Position numbers and translations under genes: made by a program | Notes under the pieces: generated by a model | Seen by the model: only the letters and a program-made list of their open reading frames with translations | Databases searched by the model: none | Told to the model about the DNA's origin: nothing | NCBI RefSeq assembly: GCF_000204055.1 | Contig: NW_006768807.1 | Span: 355,326-419,325 of the forward strand | Origin: Melampsora larici-populina 98AG31 | Lineage: Eukaryota > Basidiomycota > Pucciniomycetes > Pucciniales > Melampsoraceae | DNA: 64,000 nt | Reading direction: 5' to 3' | Part shown: positions 33,227 to 45,611 of the stretch, one piece after another | Layout: each line of letters starts with the position of its first letter | Numbering within the stretch: the first letter of the stretch is position 1

Positions 33227-36200
33227 CAGTTGACTCTCGATGTAAGCAAGTTCGACGTAGGCATATCTCGCTATATGCATAGATTTTTCCGGGATTTTTT
33301 TTGGTATACGTGCATCCCCTGCCAAAATCAAAACACTTGATGCATAATGGTTAAGACATAAACATTCATTAAAATTTGTGAAATATGCTTACAACAAGAG
33401 CTAATTATACTGCATATAAGCATATCATGAACCGCGCTAGCATAATATGTGTATATCAAGCTGCTGAAAGCCCACTTCCATTGGGTGTGAGAACTTCATC
33501 AACACAAAAAATCTGCTACATACCCACGCTCCCAGCCTCACCCAACCATGTCTTCCATATCTGAACTTATCAGTGATGTCCTTCTCCTCACACAAAACTG
33601 TCCTGAAATTGATACTGCAACAGCTGATGGCCACCTCAATAGGTGGTTTGGAGACTCCCCAGATCCCAGCTTGGACACGGATGAATTGACCCAAGACACC
33701 AATGGCAAGCTTGATAACGCATTTGGGAAAGATGTGGGCAGCCAGTTTATACTCAGTGGCTCTTATGGACTTCAGAAGGTCCTTGATTACATCGGAAAGG
33801 TTCAAAACTTGCCAAACTGTGATGCCAACATCAGCGGGATAATCAAAACCAAGCTTGTGAAAATAAAAACCATGCTCATTGGTAAGTATGTATCCATCTC
33901 TTTTAGCTTGTGAGATTTTTTTCGAGTACTTAGGCTCCTTTCATTTACTTCAGATGCCGGTGCAACAATTCCCAATATCTCTACTCGAACCTCAGTTGCA
34001 GGAAAGACAAAGAAACACAACAAGAGAGGTGAATAAGGTTCTTAATACTGGAGTTTTTTGCCTCTTAATGACTTACATGTACGACAATCCAGTGCAAGAC
34101 AAAATCACAACAAACATTACATCCATTGATGCCTATGTCAAGCACGGAAAAGTCAGAAAAGTCGATGAACACATGGATGCCGACTCACAATCAGTAGAAG
34201 CTGTTGAAAACCCTCCGAAGAAGAAGTCCAAAAGCTCAGCCAATCAATCACAGAAGAAGTTGAAGGGAACTCGTGAAGTCAAGGACTTGAAAGATAAGTG
34301 TGAGATCCTGGCATGGCACATTGATAACGGAAAAACTCAAGCCAAAACAGCAAAACACTTCAATATTCAACAATCATCTCTGAGTCGATGGCTGAAGGAT
34401 GCGAAGAAGATCACATCATCAATTCAAATGAACGGCCCCGATGTCAAGCGTCAGCGACCAGCAAAGTTTCCGGCTCTTGAAGAGGCCTTGTTCCACTGGA
34501 TCATTGAGGCACATGCTTGCAGCATGGTTTTCAGCGGCGATACCTTACGTATGAAAGCTAAAGAGTTCGGTGATCTCCTTGGTGTTCAAATGAACTACTC
34601 AGATGGTTGGCTTTCAAACTTCAAGGATCGTCACAGCATTCGTACTCGAGTCCTCCACGGCGATGCAGCCTCAGTTGACCCTACTACTGTGGTAGAAGGT
34701 CGGAAGGATCTCCTAGAGCTCACCAAAAACTTCAAACCTTCTGAAATCTACAATGCTGATGAGACCGGACTTGTCTACAAGTGAGTAGACTTCTTTCTTT
34801 CAAATTTCGATTCGTTTTCTAAAGTCTTGGGTTTTTTAGGATGCCTCCCAACAAGACCCTTTCTAGCATGGACCACGCGGGAATAAAGGGCTCCAAGATT
34901 CGCATTACCTATCTACTCGGAGCTAACGCCGATGGGAGTGATAAGCTTCCTCCCTTGATAATTGGGCATTCAGAAAGACCACGGCCCTTTGGTCGCCACA
35001 ACGCTTCGTACTGGGGCTTTGAATACAAATTCAACAAAAAAGCTTGGATGACAGCGGTCCTATTTGGTGACTGGCTCTCATCCCTCAATGCACGCATGCG
35101 CCTTCAGGATCGGAAGATACTTCTCCTCTTGGATAACTTCTCAGGACACACCTCTGCGGTCAAAGCACTCAAGCTTTCGAACATCACTGTGAAATTCTTA
35201 CCTCCAAACACTACGAGTGTTTTACAGCCATGTGATGCGGGCATCATTGCTGCTTCCAAAGCTTACTATCGTCAAGATTTTATTTCAAAATCTATACTTA
35301 AGTATGAGCAACATCCTGATTGGAATGCAGATAAGATATACAACATTAACATCCTAGAAGCAATGCAAATGGCAGCACGAGCTTGGAAAAAAGTATCAGC
35401 CAAAACGATAAAAAACTGTTTTAAACACACCGGAATTATTGCTGATTTTCACCTTGACTGTAATCTCAACCAAATATCTGACAACGATCCCAATACTCAC
35501 GATGTCTCTGATAAAAACTCTGACACTCATGAAATCTCTGAAGGCCACTCTCGAATTCGATACGCAGTCGACCCAGGTCTTCAAACAGCCATCAATGATC
35601 TCTCCGAAGAGCTTAAAAACCTCGATCGCTGTGCAGGATTACCAGAATCGCGTCCTGGATTCCGTATCAGTATCAACGCACTTTTAAATCCAGAAATCGA
35701 GGCTCGTAATCCCGAGCAGGAAATAATAATGCCCACAAACGAAGAAATTATACAAACTACCTCTGCCGCGAAACCAGTTGAATCACCAATCATCGAATCA
35801 GATGATTCAGAAGATGAAGTCGAACGTGTCCCGTTCACGTTATCTCAAATGAGGAAGGCAATCGAGGAGATTACATATGCTATGGAGTGTCGACCCGATC
35901 AAGGTGTGAACGAGGAAGAACCTAATTGGAGCCCGCATGTTCGCGCCCTAGAGAAGATGTGTGAGGATCTCAGCCATGTTCAGTTCTCATCATTGAAACA
36001 GACCAACCTTGATAGTTTTTTTAAACCCACTGGTATGTTAATCCAACTGCTCATCTTGTCCCACAGAACGGCTAGATCTGATAAATGCATTTTTTTATTC
36101 TAGCTTAATCACAGCTGCCTCGCCCGCTTCTAATTTTCTCTTTTATCATCCCAGCCTGTTGCAATCAATCACTTGCTCAGCAAGCCGTATGTCTGCTTTT

Positions 36201-36472
36201 TGTACGCTGCTGCATTCAACATGTATCTGTGGTTGTATCTGGCCCAATGAGCTCGTTTGATAAGCAAAAAAAGCGGCATGAGGGCATATGCCCTGTATTT
36301 TCAGCGAAAATATGCATATTATGTGTATTGCGCGAGGCAATCAGCATAAAGACATAAGGGTCTTGTTTTGGGAGAAAATAAGCATATTATGTCTACTTCG
36401 CGAGTATGCATCGCGCGATATATGCAAGGGATATCTGTCGACCATCAATATGCTTACATCAAGAGTCGACTG
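33227..36472 (+). mobile_element. pogo/Fot1-type DNA transposon with TIRs and TA duplication
   Basis: Ends are CAGT(T/C)GACTCT(C/T)GATGTAAGC at 33227 and its inverted copy ending at 36472, flanked by TA at 33225-33226 and 36473-36474. CAGT ends with TA duplication are typical of pogo elements. The 3.2-kb body holds one spliced transposase gene with CENP-B-type DNA-binding and DDE domains. Subterminal ATATATGCA/TATATGCAT motifs recur on both sides. The TIRs have diverged at two or more positions, so it is older than the gypsy insertion, though the gene is still open. Confidence 0.92.
33548..36108 (+). CDS. pogo transposase (CENP-B HTH + DDE_1), C-terminal PIP box
   Basis: Predicted exons 33548-33881, 33954-34028, 34093-34780, 34840-36032, then a last exon from 36104 ending TAA at 36108; without the last intron the frame ends at 36103. 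Domains: acidic N-terminus (~1-135); psq-type helix-turn-helix near residue 200 (KTQAKTAKHFNIQQSSLSRW); CENP-B-like second HTH (~240-320); DDE core with Asp in YNADETGLVYK, LLLLDNFSGH and LQPCDAGII, the last two about 33 residues apart. All three acids are present. The tail carries QTNLDSFFKP, a PCNA-interacting box. Cut-and-paste transposition is the expected role. Confidence 0.9.
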
Positions 36473-36474
36473 TA

Positions 36475-38132
36475 TCAGCAAAGTCGTGCTTGAAAGAAAC
36501 AAGATTTTGTAGGTAGCATAATTGTATGACTGGAGTCTATGAAACTTAGATGATGTTAAGATCTTAATATGTCTAAATGGGAAACTAATGGCAAAAAAAG
36601 AAGATCACTTACATGAAGGTCTTTGCAAAGGATACTCATGTGAGTTGCCGGAAATTTTTCTTTTGTTTTTATTAAATCTGTTTAGGATTATAAATTTGTG
36701 ATTTGTTGAATTGTTGAATAAGGAATAATCAACCCAGATTCAAGGAATGGGATTAACAGAGACTAGTGAATGGATACCCAACTCATAGATTGTTGGAGAA
36801 AAGAGGACCAAACCAGCTGTTAACATAGCTGAGTGAAAAGTCTGGCTATGGGGTCAAGAAAGGGACCAGCACAGGAGGGTTTTGATTAGTGCTATGGGGG
36901 GATTGTTGTTTTTCAATGTGATAATTTCTATATATGTAGCCACATATATTTTATTGACCCTTTGATCCAAACATGTGTTGCTGCATAATTTACAATACTC
37001 AAAGTCAAGAGGTTTATTCTGAATTTTGTTGAACCTAAAAGAGTGTTTTGGTGAGGAAAAAACTTGAGATGTTCCCCAAGATTTTGTAATGTTGAAAACT
37101 CTGTGGTTAGTTTTCTCTTTTGTCCCTACAGATTTTCTTTCATCTCTGCTTTGAAAGCTTGTGTGATTTTTGGGCCTATGTCACAAAATACCCCTTGAAC
37201 TTGGCAAACTCTGGGCATGGGTTATTGTCACTCTGTTTCAGATTAATGAAGTTGTAAATTAACAGTAGAAACAAGAAATCTTACTTTCTCCTGTTGAGGC
37301 CAAGTTTGGGAAAAGCTCAGATTCTAGATTTTGTGAAAATTAAGAATCTGCCTTTTTACTTTGAGTCCTATTATTATAACATTTAATATTGGGGGGTTCT
37401 TCAAGACTATTATGTCTACTTAGCACAAGGACATCCCTGATTCCCAAGATAAGGTGGTAATTGAGATATGAAGCATTCTTGTGGCTTATTCATAATTACT
37501 GTTATATTCTTTGTTACACCCTACGCACTTGTGATCATCACAATTTCAGATGGTATGACATCATATTTGATTTGAATATCTAAAAGGTTCACTTTGCTCT
37601 TTATCATTGTTTCTTTTTATTTATCAAGTTCGAACTTATGTTCTTTCCAATAAATCTTCTTTACCATCTGAATTTTTCTCATCTCATTTGATCAGTGTTC
37701 AGATTTATAAAAAGTTGACTCTGGGATCTCACAAGTGCAAGGTGTGGTTACTTAGAGAGATGATTTATCATATCCAAACTTATTTTCTTTCAATTTCATC
37801 TCATTCAATCAGTGTGCAGCTTTATACAAATTTGACTCCTGAACCTCACTGGAAATAATCAATTCTATTGTTATTACATTGGGTCTGCCAAAAAAGCAAG
37901 ATTTATGGCTTCTGTGATGCATGGTACTGGTACAAAGAGAAATGGTAGGGTAGTACTAAAAATGCAAATACTTCATGGATCAGTAAATTGACGTAGTAAG
38001 GGAAATGGGTACTACTACTGGCCTGCAGCAGCCAACAGATGACAATTCTATGCAGATAAAATTTATGACATCCTTAATATACTTGGATATAGATTCCAGA
38101 TCTATAACAGAGAGGTTCAGGGTTTTTAAAAT
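36475..38132. other. intergenic
   Basis: AT-rich, only short open frames without family resemblance. Nothing supported. Confidence 0.5.
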
Positions 38133-39198
38133 CTACCTTGTTGCAGTTTTGCTTGCCAAGTTTGCTATGAGGTTGTTTGTCTTGGAAACAGAATTTTCTC
38201 CCTGTGAAGAAGATTTTCCAGTAGCATCACCAGTTGGAGTTGAAGACACAGTGGCTTTGGTGTCCTTCTGTTTTTTTCCTTTACCATTCTTGGGTGGAGT
38301 TTCTTTGTTGTTCTTTGGAGGCTCTGAAGTGGGGGTTTGGGTGGAGCTGTCTTGGTTCTTTGGAGGCTCTGAAGTGGGAGTTGGTGTGGAGCTGTCTTGT
38401 TGCTCTGGAGGAGGGGTTACAGTGGTATCCTGTGGATTTTCTGTTGGTGTTTCAGGAGGGTCACCTGTAGGTGGTGTGAACCCTGGGGGTGGTCCAAAAC
38501 CTGAGGGTGGTGTGGCACCTGTGGGTGGTCCAAAACCTGGGGGTGGTCCGAAACCTGGGGGTGGTCCAAAGCCTGGGGGTGGTCCAAAACCTGGGGGTGG
38601 TCCAAAACCTGGGGGTGGTCCAAAACCTGGGGGAAATGTGAACCCAGAGGGCGGTGTGAACCCAGAGGGCGGTGTGAACCCCGTGGGTGGTGTGGACCCT
38701 GTGGGTGGTGTGGACCCTGTGGGTGGTGCGGACCCTGTGGGTGGTGTGGACCCTGTGGGTGGTGTAAAACCCGAGGGAGGTGCGGTACCATTGTTGGATG
38801 GTGCTGTACCATCGTTAGTCGGTGTGGTACCATCGTTAGTTGGTGTGGTACCATCGGTAGTTTGTGTGGTACTGTCCTTGGGAGGTGTGGAAGAAGATTC
38901 GCTTTGCTGTCCTGGCTGAGACTTTGTTTTCTTGTTTTTGTCGCTTTTCTTGCCGCTTTTGGGTGATGGAAGGGCATCACATTGATCAATAGAAATCATC
39001 ATCTCCAGTACTAAGATGAAGATGATGAGTAGTGCCCGTTTTGTCACACGGCATGACAGCCCCTGGGATGATGAGAGGTCCAGCGATTGAAGGTAAAATT
39101 TAGAAACACGAAAACAGATTCAGAATGGTGATACTCGACATATAAACAAGCAATGGTTTGGCTAATACCTTGAATGGTGAGCCCGTGGTCGATTTCAT
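38133..39198 (-). CDS. secreted proline-rich tandem-repeat protein, two exons
   Basis: The long frame (to 39047 and beyond) lacks a usable ATG ahead of its hydrophobic segment. A 30-nt first exon, ATG 39198 to 39169, joins 39062 in phase (donor GTATTA, acceptor CCCAG), giving 319 residues. Start MKSTTGSPFKGLSCRVTKR, then signal peptide core ALLIIFILVLEMMISI, likely cleaved after QCDA. The mature chain begins basic, then has TTPTNDG repeats, PPTGST-type repeats, six or so GFGPPP repeats, and a Thr/Pro/Lys-rich tail. It has no Cys in the repeat part. It could be a cell-wall protein or a candidate effector; function is unknown. Confidence 0.65.
38479..38770 (-). repeat. 18-bp coding minisatellite (GFGPPP / PPTGST units)
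   Basis: Plus-strand unit GGTCCAAAACCTGGGGGT repeats about six times, followed by related 18-bp units GGTGTGGACCCTGTGGGT. In the protein these are hexapeptides. Near-identity of neighbouring units suggests ongoing expansion or contraction. Confidence 0.85.
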
Positions 39199-41885
39199 GG
39201 TTTTCGAGTTGAAGAGAAATTTACCGTGAGCAACGAATCCCTTATGAACTTCTGAACTTGTTGTCCTTGGCGCTTGCGAGGAATATGTGTATACAGAACT
39301 AATTAACAGTCCAGCAGTTTTTGGAAAAAGACGATTATAGATGAGCGTCTGATTTACGGTATAGTATCAGAAAAACTTCAAAAGAACTATCAAATACAAT
39401 AATATGATCTCAGTTGATTCCAAGTTTATCAAAAACTTGCGAGTGATCGACTGAATAATTTCACATTTTGCAAATAATTCACGAGTCTAGTTTTGCACCA
39501 TCTAACAATGATTTCGACTCACGGAGTCTAGGAGGTGGATGAAGGAGCGAGCGCATTAACAACCTCGTGCGCTTTCAAGGCACGCTTTTGCTTTCCATCG
39601 CAAAATTTGTTCGTTCGAACGACTTAAATCAGTCTATTGAGGGAAACGTGGGTGGATTGACTTATGAGCGTGCTAAGCTGTCGCATCCTGACGCCTGAAG
39701 TCGGAGTACCTCGGTGCCTTCAGTGCACAGCGACCATCCAAGCTAAGTTGGCTCACCCAGAATACACTAATGAAGTCCGTCGAAATAGCTCTCAAGGCTT
39801 CTATCCTAAAGGTCAATCCTCCAATGCACGTGGTCTGTTCATGCAACCGTTGCATGGATTCAGATTAAAATGTGACCGAAGACAGACCATCCAAAAGAAT
39901 TTTGACTGACATGTATGATCCTCAGCTCAAGTTTGAAAAGATGCGTGAGACCCTTTGTACTGACTCGTAGTCAAGTGATGCCGTGAAATTAACAGAGTTG
40001 ACACATGAAATCTGTCTCCAAGATGTGATGTAGTCCAAAATGTTCATGAGGCTAACGGTGTTAAATCATATTGATTCATAGTAACGGGTCAAAATGAGAT
40101 TCTGGGCAATGAGAATCTATTGAAGATTTCCAAATCACTTTATGAGGGTCAAGAAGAAATGGTCTGAAGAAAAGGACTCTATCAATCGACAAACCTAGCT
40201 TTATAACAAGTTGATTTAAAGGTACTGCTGAATACTCAGATTTGCAGAAAACTTGGGGCAACAATTCAGGGGAACTTGTGGATGGAATAACTGCCCATGC
40301 TCCATTTGTTAGGATACCCGCACTTTATGACATCAAGGCAGATGATCAGGTAACATTGGAAAAATAGTCATCTCTCCCAAAAAAGTCTTTTTTCGTCTTC
40401 TCTTTATCCAACGCCGAAGGTCTTGACGTCCACATTACCGCTCCGTATACCTTGAAAATGTGATTGTGTTCTTCAATACAAGTATCCGCAATTAAGAAGG
40501 ATATCAACCTTCTTTGCTAAACGTGAATGAAACAATCATCAGTCTCGAGTTGGTATTGAGCATGATAAATATTCAAGATGATTTAATACCTAAGGGTAAA
40601 TTTGAAATCACATTGCAAAAAAGAAAGATGCATAAATTCAACAAAACATGAATAGAGAGCAATTTTTTTTTGAAACGAGGTGGTAATATAAAAGAAGAAA
40701 ATGCCCAACCCATTTCTTGATCATTCAATCAACGTGGAGATAGGTGATGATCTTCCATCAACCATTCCACCACTTTCCACCGGTGGGTTATGATCATGCT
40801 GGGTGTGGCAGTTCAAGAACAATCAAGTCTCAAAGTACGATCAATTCAGGCTTCATTCATCTTTCGCGAACTAGGCAGTCTGCGTCAAGACTATCTTGCG
40901 ATCGAAATCATACCCAGCTTAACCACTTAGCTTAAGAATAAGACTTAATCGTAACGTGTTTCCTTATTCTTCACTTTGAACTTCCACTGTACTGAATCCT
41001 TAATTGAGGCTGATCTCATATTCAATATCCTTTTGCAGTCAGGTTTGTGCTTTTACATTTCATTTCTCTTTATCATTTTCATTCATCATTCTTGTACCCA
41101 TTCCTTAGGGAATCGAGATTAATCTCATATTCAATATCACTTTGGAGTCCGACTTCTAGCAATTCATCAAAACCATACTTTGGTTCGAGAATCTTCAAGT
41201 CCACTACGTGGCATCAGAACCTCTTTCCCTCTTAGAGCTTTCCTTTTATATGAGGAGCATCGGTCATTTTACATGAGCCCACCACCTCTTGTAACGATGT
41301 ACGGATTCGAATCTGTCATGTCCTTTAAACACTTCTTTGTCCACTAGCTCTGATCAGCTGAAAAAAAGGAAAGAAGTTGAAAGGTGTTACAAAGGGTTTG
41401 TTCCTCAAAACATCAAGAAAACTCGACACCGTGTGTTAAAGACGTAAAAGGGAATAAAAAACCTCTCAGAGGTCTTTCACGGTAGAAGCGCAAGACTTGC
41501 GTAAGTCAAGACCCGATCCTTACCTTTTTAATCAGGTTCATTGGCTACAAAGGGTTGTTTGCTTGCATTTCGAACTTTCTAAATATATGACATTCCTTCA
41601 ATTCTTCGGTGGTGACTTTGTATTGTTCCCTGATCCTTGATATCAATGGCTTCAACTCTTTTGTCAACCTTTCTTCAATTTTGGATTTATCTGACGAATA
41701 AGTTTGCCTAAAGCGTCAGTTAACCATCTTCACGGAGGATAAAGGATAGCGTATAAATAATCAACTTCATTCTTGCTTCCTAATATTAAGCTCTCAACAT
41801 TATTTGATCCAATTCTTGAAAACTTTTGAACATTTCACTAAATTTTATCGATTGCTCATTACCCGTCGTCCCGCCCCGACTCACA
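39199..41885. other. intergenic
   Basis: 2.7 kb with short unconserved open frames only. The last part is the promoter side of the VMS1 gene. No transposon ends were recognised. Confidence 0.5.
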
Positions 41886-44265
41886 ATGGTCCGAAAACAC
41901 AAAACAAAGTCCCGAGACAGTCAAAATACAGATTCGATCGGGAATTTGAAAAGAAAATCCAAATCAAAGTCAAAGTCAAAATCGAAAATGGAAGGAACTC
42001 ATTCAACAACATCACAACAACTTCTTACTTGGGGAAAACTTCATCCATTCTGTTTGCCTAAACCATTACTAGAGAACCTTACTCTAAGACCTCGACCACT
42101 TGCACCACATCAAATTGAATCAAACAATCATCAATCTAATTTAACTCAGGATGAAAATATATCGGATGGAAAACTGGGTTGTCTGGTTTGTGATACCCAC
42201 TTCGATGAACCTTTGGCTCAACGTGCTCATTTCAAGAGTGACTGGCATCGCTATAATGTAAAACGTGGTCGAAAAACGGCACCTTTGAAAGAATCAGAAT
42301 TCCAAGCGGTACTTGAAGCATTAGAGGATTCATTAAGTGGTTCGGAAGATGAAGATGATTCTAGTTCAGAAGAAGAAGATCATAAATCAGAACCAAGCGA
42401 TTCAGAAGATCAACAAGTTTTATCAAATCCTGTTCAGAATAGTCCTTTGATTTGGTTTACTGCTTCAAATTTATTAGGAGAAGGAGTACAGTTTGGAATT
42501 TATCGTTGTATTCTTCCTCAATTCTCTACTCGGAAAATCACTTCTAATCAAGGTGAATTAACAGAAGAAGAACAGAGGGTAGTCATCTTGAATGAATTGA
42601 ATGGATTGCAGTGTGAACCGAAGCCAGGTCCAAGTTCAAATCGAATGGTCAATTTGGAAACCGATGAAACTCCTCCTGTTCGAACCTGGGCTTTCTTTAT
42701 GGTTAGTGGTGGTCATTTTGCGGGTATGATTGTTAGTACCACACCCGAGCTACGTCATGTTGGTAAGGGAAAAGCACCTGAGAAGGAGATTGTAATTCTA
42801 GAGCACAAAACCTTTCATCGGTATACCAGTTGAGTTCATATTCTCATTATCTACTACTTCTGTTTTACACTTTATAACCATCCAATTGATCTGACAAATT
42901 GATTTTCTTATGATCTATACAGCTCGTAGAAAACAAGGTGGGGGTCAAGGTACTCATGATACTAGCGGAAAGGGTATGGCCAAGTCAGCAGGTGCAAATC
43001 TGAGAAGATATAATGAACAAGCATTGACTGACGTAAGTCCCCAAATGACCTTCCCTACCTTTTTATCTTTGAATCAATCTGAGCCAAGAGCTGTTTGTAA
43101 TCATAGGAAATTCGGGATCTTCTTGCTTCTTGGTCTCAGTCAATCGCAAACTGTGAACTACTTTTTATTAGAGCTAGTAAACAAAACTCTAAAATCTTTT
43201 TCAATTATGATCAATCGGTCTTAGAACGTAGTGATCCACGTATCCGTAGTTTTCCTTTCCCAACCAGACGTCCTGTAAGTCAATTCATACCACTATCAAA
43301 TTACGCTCACTGTATTTGACTGAAACTTTGATTCATCTCGCGTATATTAGACTTTGAATGAATTGAAAAGATGTTTTCATGAACTCACTCGAGTTCAGAT
43401 AACTCATCTCACAAAAGAAGAATTAGAAGCAGCCGATCAGCTTTACCTAGATTCATTATTACCCCGAAAACCACTACCTATCAAACCTCAAGCTGCCCAA
43501 CCTAAGAAGATCACGAACAATAAACCAGAGATCGATCCAGCCGAGCAACGTCTTCAAGATCGTTGGGAGAGGTTTATAGAAATGATTCGAAAAGGACGTC
43601 TGAGTGCTATACAGGACTTTGTGGTCAAATATAATGAAGAAGGAGAGCCTGATTGGACTGGATTGTTACCTGAATTCTTGGTAGAAAAGAAGCATGTAGG
43701 GAGCGTCCTTCATTTGGCTGCGATGTGGGATCAACCTGAAGTGGTAGAATGGCTGCTTATTGAACGAAGATGTGATCCAACAATTGTGGTAGATCGAGAA
43801 GAAGGAGGACCAAAGATGTTAGGCATGACGCCATACGAAGTTGCAAGTTCACGTACCACTCGGAATGTATTTCGAAGAGCGATGGCGAATTATCCAGATT
43901 GGTATGATTGGTTAAAAAAAGCTAAAGTGCCTAGTGGATTAACAGAAGAATTAGAATCACAACAAATCTTAAAAGAGAATTTAAGACAACAGAAATTGAA
44001 AGAAAAACTAAAAGAAAGAGATCGGGTTAGAGAACAGAATGAAGCTCGTGAACGTAAGGAAAGAGAAGAAAGTGAAAGGAAATCAAAAGAAGAAGAAGAA
44101 AAGAAAAGATTAGCTAATCCTAAACGTGGACCTCAAAGATTAGGTGGACCAGCAGCTGTTATTTTATCTAAACCTATGGAAGCTTTAGGGTTAAGTGGTG
44201 ATCAACGTGCGAGGTTAGAAAGAGAAAGAAGAGCTCGTGCTGCAGAGGCTAGGTTGAATAAATAA
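41886..44265 (+). CDS. VMS1: VMS1/ANKZF1, peptidyl-tRNA endonuclease of ribosome quality control
   Basis: Exons 41886-42828, 42923-43032, 43107-43274, 43351-44265 give 711 residues. In order: basic N-terminus; C2H2 zinc finger (CLVCDTHFDEPLAQRAHF then KSDWH) near residue 100; acidic linker; VLRF1 release-factor-like domain (WAFFMVSGGHFAGMIV, then RRKQGGGQGTHD with catalytic Gln, then SAGANLRRYNE); ankyrin segment (SVLHLAAMWDQPEVVEWLL); coiled coil rich in Lys/Glu; and a C-terminal VCP-interacting motif (RERRARAAEAR, R-x5-AA-x2-R). Family members cut the nascent chain from tRNA on stalled 60S subunits and recruit Cdc48. Intron 1 uses donor GTTGAGT. The start was chosen because ATG 41886 leads MVRKHKTK; 41826 is the alternative. 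Confidence 0.92.
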
Positions 44266-45611
44266 TTTTCAATTTTGAATTCAAAATTCGCTGCGATAAA
44301 TATTTTGTATCATATCACTTCATTTATAAAAAGAAATGATTGTGAATTGGAAATTGGAAATCATTCGAGCTTATCTTACATATGTGTTCCTTTTCAATCT
44401 TATAATCAGTTTAGAATGGACAAGTGATTCATTGTGTGCGAAATCTTGTAAAAACCAAACGTATTTCTTCTTTAGTTCTTTCTTCATGTATCTTTCGACT
44501 TTAAACATGAAAAATCAGGTGGTGACAAATTGGATTTGAACTTGTTTGTCAATTGCAATTTGATTACATGATGTGAGAAAGGTATGGAACCTTGATAGAT
44601 TGAAGGATAATTCCTGTGTATGGTTTTATTCTGTCTTCACATCCAGATCACGATTTCCAAAACATACTTCAAATCTGTTAAATTTATCATGTATGTATTA
44701 AATCTTTTGATTTACCTAGAGAAAACTATGAGCAACAATTTTCACGCAAGGCCACCACTGGTTTTACTACCATTGTCCTTGTTGTGGACATATATTCTGA
44801 AAAGACAGTTTGGTTACTCATCTACCCCTGAAAAGTTGATGTGTTGTGGTATCAAGTATGGCGTATACCTTATGGGATTTTGAAACTATCTTATAGTATT
44901 AGGGGGTTTCAAGTTGGTCAAAAAGTGCCTCAAAATGTTTGTTTGTACTTTTGCCTCCCAACCCTTGAATTTTCAGTCATTTTTTTATAGAATAAACACT
45001 AAAATGTGCTTCTTGGAAAGGGCTTTCTAGAAGTTTTTTGAAAATTTGAAAATTATAAGCTATGGTTTTATGTAGGGACATTTGAACTTTAGGCATTTTT
45101 TTAAGTTGAAACCCCCTATTGTATTCCTTGGGTCACAGCAAGTCACAGCTCATCTTACCATGTGCATCTGGACCTGGTTGATCAGTCCACCTGCCCCGTG
45201 CCCCTCATCAGTGATAGCATGTATGTTGAATGGTCAATGAAACTTCTTGGGACAAATAGTTTCTCAAAGGAGAGTCATGGAGAAATTGAAAAAGGGGTTC
45301 TTCAAAAGTTTTCAAGGAACTGAAGAAAAGATAAGTTTCATTCTGATGAAAATCTGCTGAATTAAATCATGAAAATATAAGAGCGGAGATGATGAAAATA
45401 AACGCATGATAGCAAATAGCAGCAGTTAAAGAATGAAGGGTTAGAAGAGGATTGGAAAGAAAATAAAAATGTCCGAGTTGCACAGATAGTCCTTTACATT
45501 GAATTACATAAATCATGTAGATCGAAGGCGACCGTTCGTGTCTCTCGGGCTGCTAGTTACCATATTAGAATACCTTGTCGCACGAGAGGTTGCTACGTGT
45601 ATTGTCGAAAA
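44266..45611. other. intergenic with one MITE
   Basis: 3' flanks of VMS1 and the tyrosinase gene. Apart from the MITE at 44902-45116, nothing was recognised. Confidence 0.5.
44902..45116. mobile_element. 215-bp MITE with TA duplication
   Basis: Imperfect inverted ends GGGGGTTTCAAGTTGGTC and the complement of GTTGAAACCCCC, with more distal matches (AAGTGCCTCAAAATG versus ATGCCTAAAGTTCAAATG). TA flanks both ends (44900-44901, 45117-45118). The TA duplication fits a Tc1/mariner-type MITE; the family is not known to me. Confidence 0.6.

Noticed and set aside
38005..38919. 304-codon plus-strand frame rich in Gly/Pro/Val
   Set aside because: It is antisense to the proline-rich secreted gene; the repeat keeps several frames open. 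The minus strand has the signal peptide and splice-supported start.
41804..42061. 85-codon frame overlapping the start of VMS1
   Set aside because: Out of frame with the VMS1 domains and without motifs of its own.
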